A stretch of DNA of 64,000 bases from Channallabes apus (taxonomy: Eukaryota > Chordata > Actinopteri > Siluriformes > Clariidae): the NCBI GenBank assembly GCA_030522415.1, contig CM060124.1, positions 21,137,754 to 21,201,753 on the forward strand, written 5' to 3'. This document shows positions 45,645 to 55,620 of the stretch, piece after piece. Within the stretch, counting starts at the first letter, position 1; every line of letters begins with the position of its first letter. Under the pieces are notes generated by a model, which saw only the letters and a list, made by a program, of their open reading frames with translations, searched no databases and was not told where the DNA came from. A program made the position numbers and the translations under genes.

Positions 45645-48600
45645 TCAAACTGGTGTAGCTTTGTAGTAGTCCTCAGGCGACACCATCTTCACCCCTCCGA
45701 AGTAGTCCAACACCCAAACCTGGCTTAGTGACATTTTAGCAAAGAACCAGTCGTGATCGACTGGCCAGTCGATCATCTCAGGATGCCTGCTGAACAGAAC
45801 CTTCTTGGCAAATTCAGCTTCTGTAGCATTCACCTAAAGTCAGCACAGGAATGTAGGATTGTATTGCCGTGTCATGATTTCGGTAGCATTAATAAGCGTT
45901 TGTGTTCTGCAGTTCATTTTATCCATTAATACTATTAACTGTGCAAGTAGTAGAGTATGGTTTTCATGGAGCCTGAATATATGTTAATATTGGTCAAGTC
46001 ATAATAAAACGCCAAGCAGAGCAGTCTGACACGATCAGCACCAATCAGAAATAACATTCAAACGGATTGAGGTAAACCTTTGATGAGGTAGAGATTTGCC
46101 ATGTTGAACATTTGATCTGATTGTTTCCCTTGATTGAATAAATATTATCCATCTGTACATGTTTGCCTCATGTGAGGGAAGGAAATTTTCAATCACTACT
46201 CCAGACTTTCATCCATGTTTCTGCATCTATTTCCAGTAGATTAAATGCTTCAGAGGGAGAACAACTTCTTTGTGCATCTTCAAAAAAAAAATTTAAATAT
46301 GTGGATGGATAGATGGATGTGAAGAAGAATATTAAGGCCATGTTAAAGGTTAAAATAAAATAAAAATCACAATGAGAAAAGAGTAAAAAAATAAAAAAGT
46401 TATATATATATATATATATTTTTTTTTTTTCTATCTTTCCATCTATACAACACACACACCTATGAAACACTTGAGTCAGGAGCGAATCGTAATTTTTAGA
46501 ATAATTACAATCAGAAACTGCATCAGAGTGAAAATTTCTCATTTTTGGTTTTCTTTTCCGCTGCCAGTTTTGGAAATGATATGTACTGCAGTGCGAGTGT
46601 CATAAATGCAGTAATTATGCACTATTTGACTCATACTAAGTAGTTGGTTGGGAAATACCAGTTCCATCTTCGTGCTATCTAAAATGTATGTGTGGCTAAA
46701 AGATGTAGAACAGAGATCAATTAAAACTGAACAAAGAAAATCATCAGATGTGCCTTTTATACAAGTCAAACATGGAGTTTTGATTGTGCAGAATAGTGAT
46801 GGAAAGTTTGAATCATTTTAGTGACTCGGTTCTTTGAATCTCGTTCATCAAAATGAATAAATCTTTTGAGTCATTTCGTTCTTTTGATCAGAAATAAAAC
46901 ATTAAATTTTCAATAAAAAGACCTCCAATACGTCTACATACACAAATTTTGGCTATAGTTCCAGTAATGAAAATATTACAATACAGCTAATAAACAGAAT
47001 GAGTAGCTCACCATCATATCTTCCGGTCTGAGTCGTTCATCCTTTTGAATCTATTGCACCGCATAGTGTCTATGGGAGTCACGTGACAAATAAACGAACA
47101 ACTCAGACTAGAAGAGTCATTGAGAAAGAATCGCTCAATTCGGTTTCCTGTACATAACCCAGGGAGGTCTTGCGATGATTTGCGCATGCGCGCCCAGTAG
47201 AAAATGAACAAATAACTCTCCGAGATACTCGTTCTTCTAAATCACGTTAAAGATTGGTTCAAAAAGAACGAATCATTCATGAACAACCCATGACTAGTGC
47301 AGAATAAAAACATGGTTTAGGGGGTAAAAACGTTCTTTATTTCTCTATATTAATCCCCCGCTGCACTAATGCACTTAACCACCTTGGCCATGATCATCCC
47401 TCGTTTATTCATATGCATTCTCATCAACGTGCTGTGCTTGAAGTCTTCTGTAAAGGTTGCAGTTTTACACTTTTCATGAGAAATTTATCAAGTCCTGGTT
47501 TGACTTGAATGCCCTACGTACTGATACTTTCAGTGTCTCTGTCCTGTGTGCACGGAAATCAGGCGTTACTCTTTCAGTTAGTGTGCAGAAAAATATGCAC
47601 CTTTTTTACGTGATCACATCATAAACAAAATGTGATTATGTCGCATTTTATGCATCGCCATGTGTGAACGCCAACATATATGCACAGTTGTGAAATAATA
47701 CACCTGGCTTCTAACCTACATGCATGATGCGGTCACATGTAAAACCAAGCATCATCTTTACCACTGTTCCTATTTCAGTGTTACCAGTTAATGTCAGCTG
47801 TACTGTGGTTTGGCTTCCTGGATTACATGAGACACAACAGGACGATCGTTTGGAAATTCCCCGGGTCTTCCACATGTCAAGCGAGAAACCCATCGGGGGA
47901 CAGAGGGGACGGCAACTATCCTATTGTGATCCATTGGATAGCTGTAGATTGGACAGAACTCGCACTTGTGATATCTGGATAAACATACCGTCATAACATG
48001 TCATAATTTATACGGCATTCGTCTTTATTTCTTTTCTTTCCTTCTTTTTTAACGCCATGCCAGCTTCTATACAGCTTTGCTACATTCATGGCGAGAGTCA
48101 GTTTTGTTATTCAATATTAAAACTAGATAAGATGCTTAAAAACATCTTTTTTTTTCTAAGAACTTTAAACCTACATTTGGATTTACTTGTTTAAAAGTGC
48201 CAACAGAATAAAACACGTTCCTCGAAGGAGTAAAAGAATTACAGTCAAATAAAATATGTTTGATGGACAGAAGGGACACAAATATGTTTGTGGACGATAA
48301 ACATCGTGGTAGGTTTTCTCTAGACAGTAAAAATATGTGTGTAGCTTTAGACTGACCTATTCTGCATCTTGTACAAGTAACTCGAACGCAACGATTATTA
48401 AAAGGAAATGTATGTCTTGATCCAACATGGGGATTTATTTCATGTAATGTGTTATTTAGGCATTGGTCCCATTCTGATTGCCATTTATTTTTATTTTAAA
48501 ATTGTTTTTACATCTGTGAAGGGTATAGCGCATATTATTAAGATTAACATTATTATTAATATTTACTATAATTATTAATTATTATTATTAATAATAATTC

Positions 48601-50929
48601 CTAGTAATTATTTAATATTTAATAATATTCCTTATTATTATTCCTTATAATATTCCTCAATACTAGGGTGCCTGTGAGTATTATAGGATGAGAAAAATTC
48701 AGCAACCGTGTATGCAATAACTGCAAAAAAAATTATTAAAACCTAAATATCAGTATAAAGTGTTAGTAAGTATACATATAAGGTATAAGTTGAACAAAAT
48801 GCTATAAAGTACAAGTTCAACTGTTATAAGATGTACTGCTTCATTTTAAGGGTTAAAGTGGTTAATTAATCAGTGTCACATCCGATGACCCAGTGAACCA
48901 TCAGTCACGGCGAGGCTTTAATGAGGTCATGGCCAGGGTTGTGTCCTAATTGTGAATGTGTTGGTGTGTTTTCTCACCTCCTGTACCGAGCCAGATAGGA
49001 TAATGTGGGCACACAGGGGGCTCTGTGGGTCGTAACCTTTGTTTTTGCAGAAATGCGTCTGAGCCAGAGATACAGACAGAGAGGCCTTGGGATTCACCTG
49101 TGGAACAAACAGCGAAATTTCATGCGTCATTTTATGTTATTTACTCTATGGAACATCATCTGTAGGCTGATTCTACCTATAGGCCGTGTTACAGAGAGAC
49201 AGAGGCGAGATACGCACTTTAATTAAACATCAAAAACCAACAAAAATAAATATGTGTGTGTGTGTGTGTGTATTTTACAGTGATTATTTATTTTAATAAA
49301 GAGTGAATGTGACGTTAACTGAAACACAAGTTTAAATTCACTGATAAACCAGTAAAAGGGAGATCTGTCACATGCTGCAAGCGTTCTAGTGTTTGGACGA
49401 GGCAGATAATAAAAATCACTCACACGCAGCGCGTTCGTCAAAAACTGCAGAGTCACGACTTTTAACCGGCTCGTGACTTGGCGTTTCATGACTTAAACAT
49501 GTGTAGCTACTTTTGCTGAGTAAAATGTTCTCACATCCACTATTACAGTCCGGTTCCCTTCAGAGAAAGGAACTGCTTCCACAAGGCCTCTGCATTAATG
49601 GGAAGTTGGGTGAAAAAGAAAGTGCTTCATTTCCATATATTCATTCACCAGAGCCTAAGTAACAATTGTTTTGTGTTTACCAAATGCCATAAATAAACAA
49701 ATAAATTTTTTTTTTATTGTGCATAAATACGTTCCCCCAACTCCTACAGAAGATATCGCTGATCTCATTGGCTCTACGTAAATTATAATTATTAATTACC
49801 GGGTGTACGTTTTATTTCCACCCGCCAGGTTTCTGAATGCTGGTTCAATTTAAGGGAAAAAAATAAAAAATAAAAATAAAACATGATGCACAGTAATTTT
49901 ACAAGCATGGACCAGTGGTGTACTGCTAATAATTTGACTCTGCAAGCAAAAAAAAAAAAAAAAAAAAAGGAGAAATTAAATCTGATATATACCTGTGCAT
50001 CTGTTGTATGGTCTCCGCTTCAGATTTCGAGTCTGGTTCCTTTCACCGTTTCTTTCTTATTTAATCTCAGAAGTTTTTTTTTTTTTTTTCCCCTGCCACC
50101 GTCACCTCTGGATTTCTCTCTGCATATCTGTATAGACCTCTATACAGATGTACAGAGAAATCCAGAGGAGAAAGTGGCAGGGGAAAAAAAAAAACCTCTG
50201 AGAAAAAAACCTATACATCTATATAGAGATCTATACAGATGTGCAAGAATTAAATTAACAGCGATAGCTTTATGATAAAAACATCCACACATTCTTTGAA
50301 GACGCCATGATGGTCAGTCTGAGGGTGGACTGTCCCAGAGACGAATCGCTAGGAATCTTGAAATAACCGCTTCTCCCACCACAACCCAAGAGGAAACCAA
50401 CCAAGCACAGGGAGAACATGCAGGACATGCAGCACCGTGCCACCATGTTGTTTCTTTTAGGAAATTCGCAGCATATGTTGGGTGTCTGGAATGGACTATC
50501 TGCATTTAGATAATTTTGTACGGGAAAATGCATATCGCAAAACAACCAGAACCTGGATCCTGGAGGTGCGAGACCACAAAGCTAACTACAACGCCACCGT
50601 GTTTTTGCTTTTAAAGGACATATTTTTGGGTGGCTGGAACGGATTGTCTGCATCATTTCTTGAGGGAAAATTTGTATTGCAATATGAATTTCCACATTAA
50701 ACTTACTCAAGATCTACTTACATTTGTAAGCCAGGGTACCGCTGTACAGGGTCAAGTCCTTACCTTTTTATCTCATATATCTGACAAGTTGAGGGTCCAA
50801 CAGTAGCAACTTGGTGGTGGTGGGGCTTGAACCAGGGCCCTTCCTTGTGACTGTAGTCCAATGTCTTAACCACTAAGCTACACCTGATCTATCCTAGGAG
50901 ACTCAAAGGGTGCCAATACATCACAGGGG

Positions 50930-50963
<34 letters not shown>

Positions 50964-51171
50964 CAGGAATCAAACCCTCGACCCTGGAGGTGCGAGGCCA
51001 CAGTGCTAAACCACTACCCCACTATGTTGTTAAGGTAAACTCACACCACTGATATTCAAATGTAAGTTCACATTGATGTGCATGAACGTGAAACACTCCT
51101 GTGTGTGAGAAGTGTGTGTTCTCCTCCATGATCTGGTCCTGTATCTCCATTTCTAAAACTTTAAGCACTAG

Positions 51172-51204
<33 letters not shown>

Positions 51205-51497
51205 CTGACCTGCAGGTCCTGCACGGAGATCTCCAGGTGTGTGAGGTACATGTAGGGGGTCCCGGTGCCGTTACCCAGCGGCCCGTCGCTGATGGAGAAG
51301 ACGTTGGAGAACGGTTGGCCCTTCACCGGCTCGTGCGTGGAGATGGTCGCCATGGAAGCCCAGTCGCACCGGTTCACGACGAACCTCGCCATCCGCGCTA
51401 CTTCCTCATGCGGAGGGATCTTCAACTCATACGCAGACACAGCCGTAAAGGCCAGAGAAAGCGCTAACACACACACCGCGGACATTTTTATCTCCAT
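45645..51497 (-). CDS. creg1: Cellular repressor of E1A-stimulated genes 1, 3 exons
   Basis: Secreted, lysosome-targeted glycoprotein with a flavin-reductase-like (split beta-barrel) fold that lacks known catalysis and promotes differentiation. Exons in transcript order: 51210-51497, 48978-49097, 45645-45833; all junctions are phase 0 and give 198 aa (human 220). The start is MEIKM; the second Met (51485) begins a better signal peptide, MSAVCVLALSLAFTAVSA, and may be the real start. Family landmarks in order: ARFVVNRCDWASMATISTHE, FSNVFSISDGP, AQTHFCKNKGYDPQSPLCAH, HPEMIDWPVDHDWFFAK and VWVLDYFGGVKMVSPEDYY. Sequons NGT (exon 1) and NAT (start of exon 3) are present; the second matches a glycosylated site in mammals. 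Exon 1's donor is followed closely by a long CA repeat. Same orientation as cd247. Confidence 0.95.
45834..46793. other. Part of creg1 intron 2
   Basis: AT-rich intron with (TA)n near 46400-46420 and no supported feature. Confidence 0.4.
46794..47296. mobile_element. hAT-type MITE in creg1 intron 2, 8-bp duplication
   Basis: Ends TAGTGATGGAAAGTTTGAAT and CATGAACAACCCATGACTA are inverted (TAGTSATGG). They are flanked by a perfect 8-bp target duplication GTGCAGAA (46786-46793 and 47297-47304). The 503-bp interior repeats ACTCGGTTCT/AGTCATTTCG-type motifs and holds an NRF1-like palindrome GCGCATGCGC (47182-47191). A second family member sits at 51631. Confidence 0.8.
47335..47515. mobile_element. 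Mariner-family fragment
   Basis: Ends with CAAGTCCTGGTTTGACTTGAATGCCCTACG, the terminal motif also seen near 32128 and 36718. The start is uncertain (TTCTTTATTTCTCTATATTA near 47333). Confidence 0.4.
47516..48977. other. creg1 intron 2, unassigned stretch
   Basis: Around 47720-47995, G+C rises and open frames exist on both strands (63-90 codons), suggesting a fossil coding or repeat fragment I cannot name. The rest is AT-rich with ATT/TAA runs. Confidence 0.3.
50027..50240. repeat. Foldback hairpin built from an L2 3'UTR piece
   Basis: The left part (from GAGTCTGGTTCCTTTCACC) matches the L2 3'UTR at 26677-26770. Positions 50065-50135 and 50140-50203 are imperfect reverse complements with a 4-base loop (ACCT). 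Each arm includes a homopolymer T/A block plus CCCCTGCCAC / GTGGCAGGGG. A further short inverted motif, CTATACATCTATATAGAGAT, follows. Confidence 0.75.
50370..51030. repeat. Cluster of SINE and interspersed-repeat pieces in creg1 intron 1
   Basis: 50378-50440: CCAACCAAGCACAGGGAGAA module of the 28735 family. 50750-50885: minus-strand tRNA-derived SINE head (GGGGCTTGAACCAGGGCCC, CTTAACCACTAAGCTACAC). 50934-51025: (CA)n then GGAATCAAACCCTCGACCCT and GCTAAACCACTACCCC. The plus-strand frame at 50482-50700 is probably repeat-derived. Confidence 0.55.
51175..51203. repeat. (TG)n/(CA)n tract beside the creg1 exon 1 donor
   Basis: Read in the creg1 direction, the intron begins GTCAGAACACACAC and runs into 29 bases of perfect CA repeat starting at intron position +7. 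CA repeats at this position are known hnRNP L sites. Confidence 0.85.
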
Positions 51498-51630
51498 ATG
51501 CGAACGTCAACAACCTCCAGCGTTATCGACACACAGAGATCATGTGACCTCTCGAGCGGTCATGTGACCTACAGTACACGCGCACGCGCGAGGTCCACCA
51601 CAGCGCATGCGCGGCTCATATGCCTAATAT
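51498..51630 (-). promoter_or_regulatory. creg1 promoter region
   Basis: Directly upstream of the creg1 start. Contains an NRF1-type palindrome GCGCATGCGC (51603-51612) and two copies of TCATGTGACC (51539-51548, 51559-51568). The latter resemble the TFEB/CLEAR motif GTCACGTGAC with one change in the core. A lysosomal gene such as creg1 could plausibly use it. No TATA box, consistent with a broadly expressed gene. Confidence 0.4.
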
Positions 51631-51940
51631 TAGTGATGGGAAGTTTGAATCATTTAAGTGACTCGGTTCTGTGAATCTCGTTTATCAAAATGAACGAATA
51701 TTTATTTTAGTCAATTCCGTTCCATTGATACGTCTATGGGAGTCACGTGGCAAAAGAACGAACGAGTCGGATTAAAAGAGTTATTCAGAGAGAATCGCTC
51801 AATTCTGTCCTACGGAGGTTTTGCTATGATTTGCGCATGCGCGCCCAGTAGAAAATGAACGAAGAGTACTCGTTCTTCTGAGTCACGTTAAAGATTCGTT
51901 CAAAAAGTACGAATCATTCATGAACGACCCATAATTACCA
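51631..51940. mobile_element. hAT-type MITE upstream of creg1
   Basis: TAGTGATGGGAAGTTTGAAT at the left and GAATCATTCATGAACGACCC at the right match the 46794 element, with an internal deletion (about 310 versus 503 bp). It also carries GCGCATGCGC (51833-51842) and a perfect E-box TCACGTG (51743-51749). No target duplication was found. Confidence 0.7.
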
Positions 51941-52129
51941 CTGGATCAGTTTAAATTAATACTATCGGCATAGAAGGAAATATCTTTAATAATGTATTTT
52001 TCACAGGAAGTGAAATGATCAAAACTTTGTTAAATTTATATTAAGGCATAAATGGAGTGAAACACAAATGTACAACATGTAAAAACCATAAATTAATTCA
52101 ACTTCTATACTGCTTTATTCTGGACTGGA

Positions 52130-52325
52130 TAAAGCACACACACACACACACACACACACACTCTACAAGCAATTTGGGAATGCCATTTATCTTAATCTGT
52201 TTTGATGTGCCCGGAGGAACCCCACATACACACACACACACACACATGCACGCATGCACATATACCCGAGGCAGGAATCGAACCCTCAACCCTGCACGTG
52301 CGAGGCCACAGTGCTGCCCCATGTA
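52130..52325 (+). repeat. Dispersed repeat with CA microsatellites
   Basis: (CA)n at about 52137-52161 and 52229-52245, with CAATTTGGGAATGCCATTTA and GGAATCGAACCCTCAACCCT. This is the same module order as 28735-29055. Confidence 0.6.
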
Positions 52326-52367
52326 AAACCATTAAGCAGACATATTTCATAAACTATGGAGTGATGG

Positions 52368-52590
52368 CTCAGATGGCTTTAGGCTCTAAGTTGTTGATCT
52401 GAGGATCCAGGTTCCAGCCCTGCTGTCGGTGGGTTACCACACTGCATACTACCCTGCCACTGGCCCCAAGCCTGGTTTGAAAAAAATTAGAAGGGTTATG
52501 TAGGAAAGAGCATCCAGTGCAAAACTTATTCAAAACGTTTTGTGCGAAGTGTATAGTCCACCATGGTGACCCCGAATGGAAACACATGAA
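52368..52590 (+). repeat. tRNA-derived SINE
   Basis: The head TGATGGCTCAGATGGCTTTA is an A-box-like start and GGTTCCAGCCC a B-box-like motif at tRNA spacing. The body (GGAAAGAGCATCCAGTGCAA) and tail (GGTGACCCCGAATGG) follow. It resembles the Mermaid-type SINE reported from catfish, as I recall it, which is one reason to suspect a siluriform genome. Confidence 0.65.
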
Positions 52591-52649
52591 GAAATTTTGT
52601 AACCAGTGCATTAGTGTTACAGTACCACCGTGATGAAAACATAGATAAA

Positions 52650-53230
52650 GGCTAAATAAATGATGTGAGAAAAGGGTTAGGAATACAATTCAATGAATAC
52701 AAATTGACCCTATTCCAGAGTGTAATAAGGGAAACACATGAACGATGCACTCATCATGCACAGGTGGCCACTGTACAGGTCTCTGGAGGCAGGGTTATGA
52801 TCTTGGGTTGCTTCAGTTGGAGCAATAAACTGAAGTCAGCTGATGACCTGAATGTACTGAATGACCAGGTTATCAAATTTTCTTCCCTTTCTTCCCTGAC
52901 ACCACGGCCATGTTCCAGGACTCAAATTGTGAAAGGGTGGTTCTGGGAGCATGGGGAAACTTCAATTTGCTAGGGAGCATAAAGGTTGGACTTTGAGCAT
53001 CAAACTCCATGAAGACATGGTTTATGAAGGTTGGAGTCAAAGAACTTGAGTGTCTTTCACAGAGCTCTGTCCTTAATCCCACCGAACACCTTTGGGATGA
53101 CCTGCAACTGAAGCCTCCTCACCCTACATCAGTGCCTGACTTTACTAATGCTCTTGTCTTTGAATTAACACAAAACTCCAGCTTAGGTCTACTGGAAAGC
53201 TTTCACATTACAAGATCAAAAATGTGACAA
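52650..53230 (+). pseudogene. Degenerate Tc1-like transposase
   Basis: Fragments in different frames: GGRVMILGCFSW (from [11 protein letters not shown]), then a segment where the DNDPKH block is lost, then SVLNPTEHLWDDLQ (from [12 protein letters not shown]). Many frameshifts, no terminal repeats identified. Confidence 0.65.
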
Positions 53231-53404
53231 AATATGTAATAGTACTAAACCAGCAAATGAAAATGTGATTTAATTGTAGGTGAAGGAGATTTAATTGAAA
53301 GGTGTGATCTAGATGTCATATGCACCAAAGCATTTCAGAAGAAAATGCTTTGCAGATCAGCAGTGCAGAACTGGGTAGGCTTGCACCTTAATTGGACTCG
53401 TTAT

Positions 53405-53719
53405 CCTATTGGTTATTGTGCCACAAAACAGGTGAAACTCATTACACACCTGCTATATAAGCAGAACAACTCTGCTCAGAAGTACACTGGTGGTCCATTG
53501 TGTGTGGTGTTATCAAAGTAAGTGCCTGTGAAGGTTGGTTTAGTTGTTAAATTCTGGATTATGTTGCATTACTCCTGAGCTGCCTTCTCTGGTTGAGGGT
53601 TTTTTTTTGTGTGTGTTATTGCAATGCTGTGGTAATGTTTTGCAACTGTTCTTCATTATGATGCATTCAATTGGTCAATTTCAATTGGAAATGAGGTTTA
53701 TTTGACTTTCACTCAACAG
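53405..53719 (+). promoter_or_regulatory. Promoter and 5'UTR intron of the H2A.X gene
   Basis: An inverted CCAAT box (CCTATTGGTTATTG, about 53405-53418) lies some 37 bases upstream of a TATA box (TATATAA, 53454-53460). Two E-boxes, CAGGTG (53430) and CACCTG (53448), sit between them. The 5'UTR has a donor AAA|GTAAGT (GT at 53518) and an acceptor CACTCAACAG|ATC (exon resumes at 53720), giving a likely 202-bp intron just before the ATG. Confidence 0.55.
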
Positions 53720-53730
53720 ATCTAAGCATC

Positions 53731-54153
53731 ATGTCTGGTCGTGGAAAGAAAATTGTTGCAGCTGCTAAGAGCAAGTCCTCCGTGTCAAAGTCTACACGTG
53801 CCGGGCTTCAGTTTCCAGTCGGCCGCATTGCACGTCTCCTGAGGAAGGGCAACTATGCACACAGAATCGGTTCTGGTGCTGCTGTTTACCTCACTGCAGT
53901 CCTGGAGTACTTGTGTGCAGAGGTGCTGGAACTGGCTGGAAATGCCAGCAGAGACAACAAGAAGCTGCGCATTGCTCCACGTCACATCCAGCTGGCTGTG
54001 AGGAACGATGAGGAGCTGAATACCCTGCTGGGAGGGGTCACCATCAGTGAAGGAGGTGTACTGCCAAACATTCAGGCCCAACTGCTGCCCAAGAAGACCA
54101 CGGTACCACGAGAGGCCAACACCAGCAAAGATGTTCAGTCCCAGGAGTTTTAA
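53731..54153 (+). CDS. h2ax: Histone H2A.X variant of the SQEF (H2A.X-F) type
   Basis: Nucleosome core histone; H2A.X is phosphorylated on the C-terminal SQ serine by ATM/ATR/DNA-PK at DNA breaks. The 140-codon intronless frame has the histone fold [20 protein letters not shown] and [20 protein letters not shown]. The acidic-patch residues are intact (LEYL, EVLEL, NDEEL). The C-terminus SQEF fits the SQ-[E/D]-hydrophobic rule. The end is Phe where somatic H2A.X has Tyr, as in H2A.X-F of frog eggs and the embryonic H2A types of fish. Divergent residues ([27 protein letters not shown]) also fit that group rather than replication-dependent H2A. An AATAAA follows instead of a histone stem-loop, so the mRNA is polyadenylated. 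It stands alone, not in a histone cluster. The frame is fully open, so it is likely functional. Confidence 0.92.
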   Translation: MSGRGKKIVAAAKSKSSVSKSTRAGLQFPVGRIARLLRKGNYAHRIGSGAAVYLTAVLEYLCAEVLELAGNASRDNKKLRIAPRHIQLAVRNDEELNTLLGGVTISEGGVLPNIQAQLLPKKTTVPREANTSKDVQSQEF

Positions 54154-54192
54154 AAATGTATTAATGGCACTGTAATTTTTAATGTTTTAATC

Positions 54193-54198
54193 AATAAA
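54193..54198 (+). terminator. Polyadenylation signal of the H2A.X gene
   Basis: AATAAA lies 40 bases after the stop codon (in TCAATAAACTTG). No canonical histone 3' stem-loop was seen in the intervening bases. Confidence 0.8.
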
Positions 54199-54341
54199 CT
54201 TGTATAACTTAAATTGCCTGGTCGAATTGCATCCCATGTTTTCAAATGAGTAGGCCATGGGTTTTTAATCCTGGAGTTATTGCAGACTTGAGTTTCTTTA
54301 CTCTGACTCGGTTCCTGCTTTCTCTCTAAGTAGGTTGGGAA

Positions 54342-54734
54342 CAGAGGTGTCAAGTAATGAATACTTTACCTTAAGTAGAAATTTTGGGTATCTATACTTT
54401 ACTGGAGTAATTATTTTTCAGCCGACTTTTTACTTCTACTCCTTACATTTTTAAGCAATTCTGTATTTTCTACTGCTTACATTTTAAAAATAGCCTCGTT
54501 ACACTCTTTTTATAATCAGAACGTGCAACCCTCCTGGTCACATGATCAGAAAGTGAGACCTTAATGCTTTTCTTGCCCCTCATGGTACTTTTATACTTTA
54601 AGTAGTTTTGAAACCAGTACTTTTAAACTTTTACTTAAGTAAAAAGCTTGGGTTGATGCTTCTAATGAAGTATTTTTGAACCCTAGTATCTATACTTCTA
54701 CTCAAGTAATGAATGAATACTTTTGACACCACTG
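54342..54734. mobile_element. hAT-type MITE, perfect 8-bp duplication
   Basis: Terminal repeats CAGAGGTGTCAA and, reverse-complemented, CAGTGGTGTCAA are flanked by GTTGGGAA on both sides (54334-54341 and 54735-54742). The 393-bp interior repeats TACTTTACT/ACTTAAGTA-type motifs and has no coding frame. It inserted about 150 bases after the H2A.X polyadenylation signal. Confidence 0.92.
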
Positions 54735-54742
54735 GTTGGGAA

Positions 54743-55390
54743 TTTGTGTAGGTCAGGGTTTTCAGAAACGCTTCCTAACTTTTTTTTTTTTTTTAAATAA
54801 TTGTGGAATTGGACCAAGCTCTGAAGTGTTATCAAAACTGAGCTTAAAGTTTAATCTAGTGTTCTAATTATACAAGCTAATGTGTGAAACTTAACTCTTA
54901 AGGTCTTAATTCAGTTGCTTTTTACATAAAAGCTACATCTGTGACCCATTTTCAGACTTTAACCACAGGATGGTGTAACCTTTTTTTTGCTTTCATTTCT
55001 CAATGTAAGGGCTTGTGTTCTTGCAACAAGGTAAATTTGCACATTTTCAAATTTAGTATCAGTTTAAATGTCATCTTAAATTTTTTTTTGGTATGGTCAG
55101 TTGATTACATTTTCACTCAAACATCTTCAATGAGTATTTGTAAATGGTTTGTGCTTTTTACAAGGAAGCTTTCCTGAAAGGGAAGCAATTTCTCAAAGGA
55201 TCCTACACAGAACCTCTCTCAAATGGACAGAAGTTCTACATTCAACACTTGTCAAATTCTTTCAATTGAGTGTATACACGCACAAGTAATGCATTAAATA
55301 TTTGCATGACAGCAGTGTAATGTCAAGTCAGAGTATGCAAGAAACCACTTGTCATTAAGGCATCTGAAGAATGCTAAAGTTGGGTAGGTT
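54743..55390. other. Intergenic stretch, nothing recognised
   Basis: AT-rich with T-runs; no supported feature. Confidence 0.4.
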
Positions 55391-55620
55391 TTTGGTCTTT
55401 ACTGAGGGGTCGCCACAGGGGACCAGCCGATCTGCACAACTTGGCAAACATTTTGTGGCTAGTCACCATGCACCTGCAGGGGCCGGGTTCAATTCCCTGG
55501 TCTCCTGGAATAGGCTCCAGCCCCTACCCATAACTGGACGGGCTGCCTTTAATCCCCGGAGGCACAAGTGAGCCTTAGGTGCCTATGATCCTATACAGCA
55601 GTTGATCAATGGTGGACATG
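55391..55620. repeat. SINE-like fragment
   Basis: GAGGGGTCGCCACAGGGGAC matches the SINE tail seen at 20335. It is followed by GGCCGGGTTCAATTCCCTGG, a B-box-like tRNA motif, and GGAATAGGCTCCAGCCCC. Composite and partial. Confidence 0.45.

Noticed and set aside
50482..50700. 72-codon plus frame with LEVRDHKANYNATVFLLL
   Set aside because: Overlaps modules of the dispersed repeat family (GGAGGTGCGAGACCACAAAG), so it is repeat-derived.
53785..54081. 98-codon minus frame
   Set aside because: Exact antisense of the H2A.X coding region.
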